From NCBI GenBank assembly GCA_013423325.1, contig BLJB01000177.1, forward strand, positions 310,001-374,000: 64,000 bases of DNA. The letters are read 5' to 3'. Origin of the DNA: Usnea hakonensis. Taxonomy: Eukaryota; Ascomycota; Lecanoromycetes; Lecanorales; Parmeliaceae. The notes under the pieces were generated by a model. It had not been told where the DNA came from. It searched no databases and was given only the letters and a program-made list of their open reading frames with translations. Shown piece by piece: positions 12,150 to 23,829 of the stretch. The stretch's first letter is position 1. Every line of letters begins with the position of its first letter. A program made the translations under genes and the position numbers.

Positions 12150-13717
12150 ATGAGCCAACAATTCTCTAATGCTCCAATTTACGCAAGCTATCAACCCAAC
12201 GAGCAGCAGTCAGCTTCTCTGTCAAGACCTCAATCCTACAGCGCTCCTCCGCAAAATCTACAATCTCATCAAACTTTACCACCCTTGACCGGCGGAAATC
12301 ATACTGCGTCCGCCTTTGGTAACAATACGTACCCTGCTCGAACCCAACCTCCACCACTTTCGTTGATGACAACTTCCCATGAGCAGACTGGTCAATCAGG
12401 ATTCCACCCCGTTTACGCGCCAACAGCAAACACTTTCTACAATGGACAGAGCGTCCATTTTTCGCAGGCTTCCCATAACCAACAAATGCCCCAGCAGTCG
12501 AGACCAACTCCAGCCGCCACGTCATCGCAACAAATCTATTCCTCTATCCCTGCGCCAGTTCGTTTGCCAGACCTGCTGCCTATGCCTGCGAGAGGGGACT
12601 CAAAACTACCCTTATCCCTTGAAAACCATATAGACCGTCTGGACGCAGCAGAAGAGCCTCAGCCAACACACGTGGTGGGCTCACAGGGTCGAAGGGGCAT
12701 ACTTCCAAGTGCTGCAGGGCGCCCGGCCGCTGTTCCTGGTGCGAATACAAGCGGTCACAAGGCGGCACCTACGCCGAATAAAGACGCTGAAGGGAAATAT
12801 CCGTGTGTGCACTGTACCAAGACATACCTACATGCAAAACACCTCAAACGTCATCTCCTACGGCGTAAGCACCCTACACTTTACTAGCCTGAACTCACTC
12901 TAATGGCTATACAGATACTGGTGTACGACCGTATACCTGCGGTCTTTGCAAAGATACTTTCTCTCGTAGTGATATCCTGAAAAGGCATTTCCAAAAGTGC
13001 TCCGTCAGAAGAGGCAATCCCAGCGGGGAGAGTCATTTGTCTCACTCCCGAGCAAATAAGAAATCCAAACAGGAAGAAGCAGCGCGGATGGAAGGCAACA
13101 CGCCAACTGGTGCCAATCAACCACAACAGATGGATCCCTATACTCCGAATAGTCTGGATGCAACGTTTGACATTAACGCTCTAACTCTGGGTCACTCCCA
13201 GTATGGGGAAAGCGCCGAACACGATCCGCGGACCAATAGCATCAAGAAAGCCAAGCGAAGCACTGGTGGTCACTCAAACCGGGCAAGTTTGGGAATGGTA
13301 AACACCTCGGCATATGATCCAACGAGCTACGGATATGTGAGCGGACACGTTACACCTGACTCGGCGACTACAAGTGGAGCAGCAACACCCTTCACCTATA
13401 TGCATGAGTCAAGATCAAATCAAATTTCTCCAAGCGGCGCCTACAATGGAATCAACGGCGGTGATATGGGATTCGGTGGAGTGAGCAGGGCTCCCACGTC
13501 CTCAAACTATAACAACGGGTCTCTGCCCCATATAGCCGGGCAGAGAGGTGGACACGACGCAGACTGGCCTTCATTTTCCCATTATAATTCAACCGATGAT
13601 TACGGCAATGCACAATACCATTCCGGCACGAATACACCAATTCATCCTATCAAATCAGAGACCGACCTCTCCAACCTTCAATTGCCTGAATTCGGATTTC
13701 TTCAATCAAAAGCATAG
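12150..13717 (+). CDS. Two-finger C2H2 transcription factor
   Basis: Nuclear DNA-binding protein, 505 aa. Exons 12150-12864 and 12915-13717, intron of 50 nt. The N-terminal 200 residues are Gln/Ser/Pro-rich and probably disordered. Finger 1 has Cys219, Cys222, His235 and His239; the intron splits the codon of His239. The linker is TGVRPY, and finger 2 has Cys247, Cys250, His263 and a terminal Cys267 (C2HC). Finger 2 carries SRSDILKRHFQKC followed by a basic RRGNPSGESHLSH block, a pattern I know from a group of uncharacterised Pezizomycotina factors. The C-terminal half is Ser/Thr/Asn/Gly-rich with no further domain. Target genes cannot be read from sequence. Confidence 0.88.
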
Positions 13718-14223
13718 ACTTTTCAATTTTTGGAGCTACCATGAGGCTCTCGGGGTTTGGAATTTTGACTACACTGCATTGTTACTTTCGGTTTTCACGT
13801 ACGGTGGACTTTGTGCTCGAGCTTTTTGCAACGACACTGATGATAAACGAGAGAACACTATAGAGACACGTGAAGAGTACACACTTAGACGGTCAAGGGA
13901 GAGATGAAGTGACGAAAGTGGGAGGTGCATATTTGCTCGGCGCTGTCATCGGCGGCCATAACCATGCCGTTGGGGACTGGGGGAATGGGGCATATAGAAG
14001 GTTTAAGGCAGACTTGAGAGCAGATTAATAAAACAAGAAAATAGTGAACCGACACATTATTTCCAAAGCCGTAATTTCGACTGTTATTCTGTAGTTAGAA
14101 CGAGCATATTCTGAGCCTTCGAGATGCCCGTCAGGAACAGGTCTAGCGCGAACATGCCGTCTTGGACCGCAACGACAAATGTATCTTCACAGATAAAGAA
14201 TCTTTACAATTGAATTGAGCCGC
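13718..14223. other. Short intergenic region
   Basis: 3' flank of the C2H2 gene and promoter of DHODH. Frames seen here are extensions of neighbouring sequence without domains. Confidence 0.5.
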
Positions 14224-16075
14224 ATGACAATAATGACTAGACCTCCATCCACGAGGCTTCTCCGCTGCAATCCATATGCCCTTCCTCGACCTCCTTCGAT
14301 GCCACACTCTGTCCCACTTCCCCACCTCCATCACTCATCATGCCTCGCTGCCAGCAAGCCATTGTCCCACCGTACCCACATCCGACACGCATCTACCACT
14401 ACAACTGCGACAGCAAGCGCCTCATCCCTCGTTACCCGCTTAAAAAATGTTTTCCTCGGGACAACAATTTCCATTGCTCTCCTCTTTGGCTACCTCTACA
14501 TAACAGATGTCCGAGCAGGCATACACCAATGGGCCATTGTACCCTCTCTGCGTTGGATCTACGACGATGCCGAGGAAGCACATGAAGTCGGTACGGCGAG
14601 TTTGAAGGGCTTGTACAAATGGGGTTTGCATCCGAGAGAGAGGGGAAATGTGCCCCCGAACCTGGAGGTTGAAGTGTTTGGACATGTGCTGTCAAATCCA
14701 ATTGGCACGAGTGCGGGGATAGATAAACATGCTGAGATTCCTGATCCTCTCTTCGCCCTCGGTCCATCTATAATCGAGATAGGAGGGACGACACCTTATC
14801 CTCAAGACGGCAATGATAAGCCACGCGTCTTCCGCCTGCCCTCCCAGAAGGGTCTCATAAACCGGTATGGCCTCAACTCCGAGGGTGCAGATAATGTAGC
14901 GATGCGCCTACGACAGCGAGTACGAGAGTATGCTTGGGCCAATGGGTTTGGAATCGACGAGGAAGCGGAGCAGAGTGTCTTGGACGGCGACGCTGGGGTA
15001 CCAGGTGGGAGCCTGACGAGGGGGAAGTTAATGTCTGTGCAGGTGGCTAAAAACAAGTTTACGTCTGATGACGATATCGAGGCCGTGAAAGCGGATTATG
15101 TCTACTGTGTAGAGGCGCTAGCGCGGTACGCGGACATTATTGTTGTGAATGTCAGCAGTCCGAATACGCCAGGCTTGAGGAACCTACAGAGGGTGGAACC
15201 TCTTACGAACATTTTGACCGGCGTCGTAGAAGCTGCGAGAAGCACTAAGAAAAAGGTCAAGCCAGCGGTCATGGTGAAGGTGAGGAATCCTCGACTGTCG
15301 TTGAACTCTGAATAATGAATGTCTTTAGGTTTCTCCAGACGAAGACAGCGACGAGCAGGTTCGCGGGATCTGTGATGCGGTGTGGGAGAGTGGGGTTGAC
15401 GGCATCATCGTTGGCAATACCACGAAACGAAGACATGATCTTTTGCCGGCGGATTACAATCTCCCAGCCAGAGAAGCGGCATTGTTGTTAGAGCAGGGGG
15501 GCTACTCTGGGCCACAATTGTTCAAGAGAACGGTGTCGCTTACGAGGAGATATAGAGAATTCTTAGATGATGGGATGGATCGAATGCCAAAGAAGTCTGC
15601 ACCAATGAAAGTGAATGCCGCCGTCACAAAAACCGATCCGGACAAGGAAATCTCCTCTCGCATCCAGGACACCATCGACCGCGACGTCAAGAATCTCAAA
15701 CCCGACACACCAGAAGCCCACACCGGATCAACTTCCCAACCCCTAATCCAAATCCCACCCCGCAACAACCCTTTCTCGTCCGAAAAAGCGTCCTCCCCGT
15801 CATCCACCTCCCCAGCAAACACGCAACCCAACCGAACCACCCCAATCAGCCAACCCTCCCCTTCAGACGCCCCTTCGCCCCGAAAAGTCATCTTCGCAAC
15901 CGGCGGTATCACAAACGGCAAGCAAGCGCTTGAGGTACTGGAGGCAGGCGCGAGCGTCGCGCAGGTCTATACGGCATTGGTTTATGGGGGTGTGGGCACA
16001 ATTGCGCGGATGAAAGATGAGATGAGTGAGGAGATGAGGAGGAGGGGAAGGGACAAGGGGTCGGATATCTCATGA
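14224..16075 (+). CDS. Dihydroorotate dehydrogenase, class 2, mitochondrial
   Basis: Oxidises dihydroorotate to orotate with ubiquinone as acceptor (fourth step of de novo pyrimidine synthesis), on the mitochondrial inner membrane. Exons 14224-15279 and 15329-16075; 600 aa. The first ATG gives an Arg/Pro/Ser-rich targeting peptide; a second in-frame ATG lies 9 bp on. A membrane segment at about 75-92 is followed by the class 2 N-terminal helix region. Core motifs: GTSAGIDK, IEIGGTTPYPQ, RVFRLP, INRYGLNSEG, VNVSSPNTPGLR (active-site Ser about 311-312), VGNTT, and the FMN-phosphate site ATGGITNGKQALEVLEAGA. Between the GYSG..L helix and the last FMN motif sits a low-complexity Pro/Ser/Thr/Asn stretch of about 100 residues (434-536), longer than in standard enzymes and likely a surface loop. 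Confidence 0.93.
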
Positions 16076-16768
16076 AGAGGACATCCGGGGCCTTGTTTTG
16101 TGCATTTGTACATGTGTTGGAAGTAGGCTTGGGAAGCTATCTCTGAATCCAGCACACCACCTCTCCCCATTCCCTATAAAAAAAATTCCAATATTTTTTT
16201 CTTTTTGTTTAAAAACGTCCGATACCATTCCCCCTCGGCGATTCACACAATCCTCCCACCCCTCTCCACGATATCACACCCCATCAAACCCCATCACCCC
16301 ACCGTCGCATTCCCTCTCCTCCCGCCCCCCCCACCCCTCCCCCCCCTAAACACCACCCCAACAACAATCCGATCATGCCTCCCCATCGAAGACCACCCCC
16401 CCGCGTTCATCGGCAGATCGCTTGACGTAATGCAGCTACAAACAGAGCACACACTTAGTCAGTTTTCCTTCTCATCTTTTGCAAAAGGGAAGGGAAGGGA
16501 AGGGGAAGGGGGGGGGTGGAAAAGTGAACGTTGCGATAGGGAAGAGGGAGGCCCGCATATCTTCATTCCTTGTTGCCCTGCGCCGATTTGATTTGAGGAA
16601 AAAGGTTCAGTATGAGAGTTTGTGAAAATCATGAGGGCGAAACAACGGCAACAACGACAACAACAAAAGGACTCATCCCCCCCTTCCCCATTAAGACTCG
16701 AATAAGCAGAAAAGATAAAGACCCAAGGCCAACGAAGCTCGCCATCCCCCCCAAAAACCCCAAAAACC
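16076..16768. other. C-rich low-complexity spacer
   Basis: Between the 3' ends of two converging genes. 16220-16380 is almost all C/A/T with C runs, and 16480-16515 is a GGGAA repeat followed by a G run. No gene is supported. Confidence 0.6.
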
Positions 16769-17074
16769 TCACTCATCATTCACCCTCAACGCCCTCGCGA
16801 TAATCCACCGCCAATCCGAAACCTCCTGGCTCCCACCCTGATGTCTCAGCTCAACGAGCACTCGACAGGAACCGTGTTCCTTGGCCACAGGCAGCCGGTA
16901 GGGATCGTCCGGGTTGCCGTTGTGGAAGGCCGCTTCGCCTTCGTGGTCCGGGAGGGAAAGGATGGCTTGGGCGCAGTCGTAGTAGGTGGGGCAGGTGAGG
17001 GGGGTGGTTTTGGGGGTGCAGGTGAGGGGGTAGGGTAGGGGGAGGAGGGTGAGGGCGAGGGTGAGGGGGCGCAT
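16769..17074 (-). CDS. Small secreted cysteine-containing protein
   Basis: 101 aa from the ATG at 17072-17074 to TGA at 16769-16771. A signal peptide (MRPLTLALTLLPLPYPLTC, about 18-20 residues) is followed by a compact domain with CPTYYDCAQAILSLP, a P-Y-R-L-P patch, GSCRVLVEL and S-D-W-R-W-I-I-A-R-A. This spacing of cysteines and the final S-x-W..I..A..A helix resemble a group of small fungal secreted proteins of unknown function. Other members usually continue for one more cysteine-bearing segment. A donor-like GTGAG overlaps the stop, but none of the acceptors I tried gave a convincing in-frame continuation, so the C-terminus is uncertain. Role in the environment or in a host is unknown. 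Confidence 0.55.
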   Translation of the reverse strand: MRPLTLALTLLPLPYPLTCTPKTTPLTCPTYYDCAQAILSLPDHEGEAAFHNGNPDDPYRLPVAKEHGSCRVLVELRHQGGSQEVSDWRWIIARALRVNDE

Positions 17075-18780
17075 GATGGGGTTGAGATTGGGGGGATTTG
17101 GTGGGGGACGGAGATTGGTGGAGGGGGGATGAATGGGTCCGGTTTTTCCTCGCTTGGTTTCTCTTTCCCCGGGAGGATTCATGAGCAGAGGAAATGTACA
17201 GACACACAATCCAAACAGTATTTTTGTTTTGTTTTTTTTTCTTTTCTCAAAAAAAAATCACAAAAACACTTCGCTGCAAGAAACCTACCGGGACCGAGCA
17301 CGGTCCCCTCGTGCTGGCTACCTACCTACCATCTATATGCGCCCCCCCCTTTTTTTTTCTCGACTTCCATTCACCCGTCCGTCCAGGCGCACATGGTTTT
17401 CCGCAAGATGAACGTGAAATACTTCGAGCGCCTGTTGGTCTGTTTGTTTTCCCCCTTCCTTGTTTCCTTCTTTCCTTCCTTCCTTCCTTCCTTCCTCTGT
17501 CGAGCCTACGGACGGAAGAGGAGTGCGTGGACGTTCTGTTGTGCGTTGTTAGGGACGTGCTTTTGTAGAAGTTTGGGGTTGGGGGTTGGGATTGGAGAAG
17601 ATGAGATGAGATTAGAGAGGGGAGTCTAGGTGGGAGGTTGGTAGGTAAGGGATGGTTGAGTCACGGATGCTTGGTATATATACTACTGTGGTTTTTTTTT
17701 TCTACTTTTTTCTCTTTTTCTTTTTTCTTTCTTTTTCTTTTTTTTTTTGGCGAAGAGGGAAACCCATCATCCTTCCTCCTCACTCTCACCCATCCCCTCC
17801 CCTCCCTTCCCTTCTCCTCCCCCTTCCCCCTACCCTATCCATACCCTATCCATACCCTTACCCTTACCCTAGCATTTCCTTTTCTATCTTTCCTATCATT
17901 CTGTTCAGTTCGGGCATGTTATGTTCAGTTCTGTTCGGGCTTGTTATGTTCGGGCATGTTATGTTATGTTGCAGGATTTATATCTAAAATCAGCGCGGCC
18001 TGCGAGTGGGATTGGAATGGGAATAAGGGGGGGGGAAGGAAGGAAGGGGGTGGGGGAGGGTAGGGATCGGGAGGGGGAGGGGAGGGGATGATGGGGGGGG
18101 TTTAAGTTAGGCTATGATGGGATGGGGGAGGGAAGGGATTGGGGAAAAGGGGGGGGAGGGGAGGGAGGGGAGGGGAATGGGGGGAAAAAAAGGGGGGAGG
18201 GGAGATGGGGGGGATTTAGATTTGGATTTGAGGGGTTGGGAGTGGTGGTGGATTGGGGGGGATGGTGGTGGTTTGTGGTTGTGGGTTTGAGGGGTTGGGT
18301 TTGGGGTTTGGTTTGGGTTTACTGGTAGGGAGAGAGTGGTTGTGTGGGACTTTTTTTTCTTCTTGCTTTCTTGCTGGGGTTTATTCTTCTTTTTCTTTAT
18401 ATCGGGGGGGAAGGCGGCGCGGACTGTTCGTCCATCTCGTTCGGGTGACTTGACTTGGTACCACAATCGAAAAATCCTTTGTAGAGCTGAGCTGTTGAGA
18501 GATTGAAAACTTGGTGGTCAATATACAACGAATCAGCTCGCTGCTTATGTCCCTTTACTCGATCCAGACCAAACCATACCATACCATACCCCGTTTATGT
18601 GTGTGCGTTGTCTGACCAAAATATCCACACTCCGTTTATTTTTGGCATCCATGAACACCGTGATAATATAGCAGAACCCGTATATACTGAGAAGTTTTTC
18701 CTTCCCCTTTCCCTCTCGCCCCTTTTTCCCTATTTTCCCATCCTCTCCCCCGCCTTCCCCTCCCCCCTTTATCCAACCAC
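17075..18780. other. 1.7 kb of strand-asymmetric polypyrimidine and polypurine sequence
   Basis: The + strand is T/C-rich at about 17220-17900 (long T runs, TTCC repeats at 17460-17500, CCTTACCC-like repeats at 17820-17875). It switches to extreme G-rich sequence at about 18000-18350 with many runs of four or more G. Open frames here are translations of simple sequence and I do not accept any as genes. Confidence 0.7.
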
Positions 18781-19275
18781 TCACAAACTCAACCGATCCA
18801 AACTCAACCGATCCCCACTCCTCTCCTTCCGCACCATCCCCAACCGCAAATACCGCTCCTCCCCACTCACCGTCTTGCCCCCCACATACCATTTCTCGCT
18901 CAAATCCCGCACGCCGCCTTCGCTGCTCGTGTCGCTGCCTCGGCGAGCGCGGCGCCGGAAGGGCCCGCTGGGGGGGGACATGGGTTGTGGGCTGCGGGAG
19001 CTGGGGGGGGAGCGTGCGGCGGTGGGGGAGGTTTGCCGGGCGTGGGAGAGGGAGTTGGCGGCTTGGACGGCGGCGGTGGTGGCGCCGTGGGAGGGGGGTT
19101 TGGTGGTTGGGATGGCGAGGGAGAGGGTGGGTGGGGTGTAGCCTGGGGGGGAAGGGGGAGTTGTGGTGGTTGTGGTTGTGGGGGTGGAGGCGGTGGTGGA
19201 GGTGGATTTGGGGAGGGCGGTTTGGGCGCGGAAGGCGGCGAGGAAGTTGAAGAAGAAGGGGCGGTTGGTGGGCAT
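18781..19275 (-). CDS. Small conserved-looking protein of unknown function
   Basis: 164 aa, one exon, ATG at 19273-19275. The N-terminus MPTNRPFFFNFLAAFRAQ is amphipathic and could be a targeting or membrane-associating helix. A Thr/Pro/Ser-rich middle (about 25-110) looks disordered. The C-terminal 50 residues are ordered-looking and distinctive: RRRARRGSDTSSEGG, then EKWYVGGKTVSGEERYLRLG and RERSGDRLSLDRLSL-like ending (K-E-R-S-G-D-R-L-S-L-D-R-L-S-L). The contrast between a low-complexity middle and well-formed ends supports a real gene. I recall similar short ascomycete proteins but no function. An upstream open stretch in the same frame (to about 19582) lacks protein character and was not included. 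Confidence 0.6.
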   Translation of the reverse strand: MPTNRPFFFNFLAAFRAQTALPKSTSTTASTPTTTTTTTPPSPPGYTPPTLSLAIPTTKPPSHGATTAAVQAANSLSHARQTSPTAARSPPSSRSPQPMSPPSGPFRRRARRGSDTSSEGGVRDLSEKWYVGGKTVSGEERYLRLGMVRKERSGDRLSLDRLSL

Positions 19276-22200
19276 GGTGGTGGTTGTTGTTGTTGTTGGG
19301 GATAGGTTGGGTGTGTAGAGTGCGGGGGGTTCCTTTGGGAGGGTAGGTAGCGGAGGTTCTTGGTTGGAGGTCCTGATTGAGGTCAGTTGGGGTTCGTTTT
19401 GTTGTTGTTTGTGAGGGAAGTGTTTGGCATACGGAAAAGGTGTTACTGGTGAGGCATTTGAATGAGTGGTTGTCGGTTCTTCGAAGAGGCAGGTTGATGT
19501 CGTCGAGAAGATTGGAGCAAAGGATCAAAAGCAATGTGAAGTCGACATGTCGACAACTCCGCAACCTTCCATACTTTTTCAAGGAGTGAAGTGTGGGGTA
19601 AGTAGGTAGAGTAGATAAAGATTCAAAGAGTCGGCCCTTCTTATTGCTTTTGCTTCAAACTGCGTAATTTTATTTTTTTTAATTTTTTTTGCGACTTCCG
19701 GCAAGTCCCGGAACCAGCTCCGGCACACCGGAAAGATTGTGCACATTCTTTTTCTCTCCTTTCTTCCAGCTTGCGACTTCTTCAATATATATACACATCC
19801 AAATATCATGTCGAATTTTGGATCGGCATGGCTCCAGGAGATGGTCTTGGGAGATGAATCGCCAGTAATCAATTGGGTAGCAACCAAAGACACGGGGCGA
19901 AGAGGCGATTCTCAAAATCATCTAGTGTCATGGGATTGTCATTTGCCGCATAGGATCTTTTTCTCCTAGCAGCCCTACACTTACAGATCCTCGAATCGCC
20001 CCGTCACAGTCCGAGGGTAGAAAAGAATGTTTGTGGGAAGTAGGAGTCTGCTGAATGCTGGAACGTCGACATGCTCCTAGACCTCCCTGAGCGATTCGGG
20101 CTTGAGAGTTCATGCGAGGATGTTACATCGGTAGAAAGGAGAACACGGATCGATAGGTCTTTGTTACTATGGTCTCACTTGTCCAAGGAGGACCAATTGC
20201 ATCTACGCAGCGACATTGGCAAGAGGCCAGAGTTGATGGCGCTGCTACAACCGTAGCAATGTGCTGTTGGGGTCATGCTATCAATAGAAACGGCTGAAGT
20301 GATGGAGTTGGCCTCATATGCAGTGTTTCGTTGGTCAAAATGCGATTGCAGGAGCACTGTCCGTAAAAGGACAGCCTACTACACTACACTGACATCACTA
20401 TACTACACTAAACGTCCCCCAGGTTTTCAAGATCCAATTGCGCTTCGGAGCGAACAAACCCCGTCCTTCTGGGATTGAGCACAATGCAGACCGACCAAAT
20501 GCCATGGCTTGCCATGCGAGTGAAAGTATACTCAAAAGGACCATGTCATCCGAAAAGAGGAGTTGCTCCCGAACTGCATTTATGCAAAGTGCGCCAAGGC
20601 TCTTAGAAATGCAGAGAGTTCCTTAGGCGAGAAGGGTAGGCTACGGGAAGTCTCCCGATTCGACGAGATAGTCCCTTCTAAAATTGTTCCACGCTTCTTC
20701 CATGCGGGCTGACAGTTCGGAGAGGGTCGCCCTGCATCCTGATATGCTGACATGCAGACACAGCCTCCCCGTCTTGAAGTCGATCCACCAATCTCTTGCA
20801 GTACAATTCGATACATCTTCACCTATTTCCTGTCCACTCAATTTCCACCCCTGTATCAAGACAAGTCTTCCTCTTCTTCGTCGTGGCTTTCTCGCATAAC
20901 CTCTGTGGTACCAATGAGCACTCTTGCTTTTTCGTTTACTTTATGCAATAAAATGGTATCCCGCTCTAATAATAGGCTCTTTCGCATATAGAGTTTTGCC
21001 AGCATGTGACTGACAGAGGACCCCTAGTCAGTGCGCTTTCTAGCCTTTCATCTCCTTTGACAATTCCCGCTTTTGCGCACAGTCCATGTAAGCCACGAGA
21101 CAACTGGCCCATGGTAGCCCACCGCCGCCATTCTTATGATAGCATCACCCCTTTCCTTTTCCTGTGTACTTTAGATAGTTTGAATGCTCTATCGGAACGG
21201 CCGATTCTGCATGCTGTACAAAAATATTCTGCTCCATAAGCCACACACACACATTAGGTGAGATACGTTCTATAGCATGATATAAAAATCCAGATGTTCC
21301 CCATACACAACGGACATTATCAGACATCTCAACACGCACAATTTACACGCACTATTCTTCATGACCCCACAAGTACACATCATGGCTCACTACTATAATT
21401 CTAATGCCGGTCTCACAGAAGATGATATCTATCGAGAATCCTCCTTCAATACTTTCTCCACTCAAACATCATCAACTTCGCAGCAATTCCATCCTCAGAC
21501 CTCACCAACCATCCGCAAGTCCAAAGTCATCATCGAAGGATGCAAAGATCGCCTGTCAAAATGTTTCCAACGGCCCCATTGCCCTTGTTCGCGATGCTCG
21601 TCGAAAACGCACCTCTTCAAAAACTCCACCAGAAGAATTTAGGCCAGTCCTCTCTGTCACGCAACCTCTTGCGATCTGGAACATGCAACTGCCGGCGGAG
21701 AAGGCTTTATCATATCGCAGACGCCATGCAGATCAACGGACCCGAGTTTGAACCGTCTGAACTCATCACGCGATGCGAAACAAGTACGTCAAGAAAAGAG
21801 AAAGCGCGTAGACTTTGACAGGTGCAGTCTGGCTCGTCTTCGTAAGCCGGACGAACAGTCCTGGAGGCGAAAAAGAACGTCAGCTCTGCCTTATCTCCGT
21901 CAATCACGTCATCGCCAACCTCGGATCAGAGGACCTACTTCAACCAACATCAAACCCACACCCTCCGACCGCAATTAAGTTGTGATGTGTCTACGGCGAT
22001 CCCGGAGGCGGCAGTCACGTCTCAGATGTTTCTATCACCGTCATCAGGACCGTCACGGCGTACGACCAAGTACCTGTTGACGTCAATGTCAGGTCCAGCG
22101 ATTCTATGAGAAAGTCGCCCGCCAGTGATGTGAGACTCGAATTGCAACGGAGAATTAGAGTGCTGGATATGGAAAGGTCAACAACAGCTTTGTCGAATCG

Positions 22201-22708
22201 ACAGGATGCACGCGACAAGTCTAGGCGTTGGAGGATTTTTTATGCAATTTTGATTCATGTACACAAAAGCAATGATATAAGTCACATAGCTCGCCGGCTT
22301 ATGCCAAGATTACAAAGATCAAGATACTTGCTTGTACATTATTGCCAGTAGCAGTATCACGTGAACAATTTGGATCCAAGAGAAAGGCCCACTTGAGTAT
22401 TTTTCAGCGATATTAGGTATATCGGCACCATGACGGTAGTAAATTAGCGTGAAGTATATATCCTTAGTCGTGTTACTTTCAGAATTAGCGTGGAACTACC
22501 TCTACATCCAAACCGACGTCCTCCCTAGACCGTTTTATCCTCCTTGTTCTCGCCGACCAGTACCTGTGATGGTATGTTTCCCCAGCCCCTATTATATTTT
22601 CTATTCGATGGATTGTGATCAATGTCCAGCTTAAGAACTTTTGATTCATCGATTTGCCAACAAGTATATGACGTTGTTCAATCTCTATGACCCACTAGAT
22701 GCCCGCAA
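19276..22708. other. 3.4 kb without a convincing gene
   Basis: Short frames on both strands with no domain. 19280-19560 is G/T-rich. The only stretch with some protein character is listed separately at 21361-21978. No tRNA-like or repeat structure was recognised. Confidence 0.5.
21361..21978 (+). pseudogene. Possible decayed gene
   Basis: The first 60 codons of this frame (starting at ATG 21361 or 21382) read like a normal disordered protein. The frame then hits TAG at 21640-21642, after which it is open again to 21978 but very Arg-rich. Over 21540-21820 the other two frames are also open and look more protein-like in places, as expected after frameshifts. I cannot assign a family. It could equally be noncoding. 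Confidence 0.2.
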
Positions 22709-23829
22709 TCACTCTAATTGACTCATCACAAAGGGTACGTAAGCACCTGTGACACTAATGTCCTTCTCGGGATTGTACTTCTCGAGGCTGCTGAGTGGTG
22801 CGTATTTCTCGCACAGATACAGCATATCATTATAAGCTCTATAGGGTACGATTCAGCAGCCTAGCTTATTGTCGAGGAAAGATAACTCACTGTTGCCTCG
22901 AAGCACTTCCCGGATGTCCTGCAGAATCATTCAAATACGGATGAATGCTGTAAAGCCGATTTCGGTCCTCCCATTCTTCTACGGGCTCTGAGGGTTCGAT
23001 ATGGCGTTGATAGAGTCGCATATAGATTGGGGAGTTGAAATAATAGGCCCACGAGCACCTCCATGTTCCAAATTCCATTTCATTATGAGCATAGGTGGAA
23101 CCGGGATCGAAAACAATCGTCTCGCCCGATTCCATATCGATTCCGATATTCCGCTCCCACAAATCACCATGTATCAACGCTGGCGTAATCTCACGCCCGT
23201 CAGACTGCAGGACTCCCAAGAGCCTCGGTATGGCCACATCGAGAAGCTGCCTACAAGCGGCGTCATATTCTGGCCAAGCACCATTTGTCTCATTGTCATA
23301 TCTGATAACATCTTGCAGCTGATGAGTGAAGGATTTCGCCCAGCTTTTTTCCCAGGTTACTGTACGTTCCATTCTCCCACAGACGGTGGGAACAGGGAAT
23401 CCAAACATTCCATTCGGAGACGTTCCTCTCCGATGAAGTTCCGCTATCTGAGACGTAAAGTGGGCTGGCTCTGGAGCTACAGACAGATCCATGTCATGGA
23501 AGTCTCCTATGAAGAAATATACCTGAGAATTATAGTCACGATACTCTCCCCATCCTGCTGGTTTCGGCACCAACCCTGGAACTAGAGCATCGATAGCAGA
23601 CGCAGAATAAAATTCACCTTGGGCCAAAGCTCGGGCACTCTGCCCCGTCGCGCACTGCGCGGTTCAATTTTTTTTCTAAGCCATTGATTGATAAAAAAGT
23701 ACCAAAACTTACCTTGACAAAGTATCTCTTCAGACTTCCGTCAGGTAGGATAGCAGACACTTTCGCAGTCTTGGTCCAGGCAGATATACCACAAGACTCT
23801 GCTGAGACAATCTTCGCTTCTGCGGGCAT
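22709..23829 (-). CDS. Fructosamine/ketosamine-3-kinase family protein
   Basis: Phosphorylates ketosamines on glycated protein or small amines, leading to deglycation; cytosolic. Exons 23713-23829, 22891-23654 and 22709-22838 (introns 58 and 52 nt) join into 1011 nt, 336 aa, a normal fungal length. Family marks: E-S-C-G-I-S-A-W-T-K-T-A-K in exon 1, YFVKCATGQ.ARAL.GEFYS at the exon 1-2 junction, ELHRRGTSPNGMFGFPVPTVCG, the catalytic loop ALIHGDLWERNIG, FDPGSTYAHNEMEFG, and in exon 3 AYNDMLYLCEKYAPL and ISVTGAYVPFV. The ATG at 23827-23829 is the first in frame, but relatives usually have some 10-15 more residues before it and the frame is open upstream, so a small 5' exon may be missing. Confidence 0.88.

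Noticed and set aside
15502..15921. 139-codon minus-strand frame
   Set aside because: Antisense of the low-complexity insertion in DHODH.
17129..18063. Several plus-strand frames of 90-166 codons
   Set aside because: Translations of T/C homopolymer tracts (Phe/Ser/Pro/Leu only).
18545..19582. 345-codon minus-strand frame
   Set aside because: Overlaps the accepted 164-aa gene in another frame; the product is Pro/His/Asn/Thr simple sequence.
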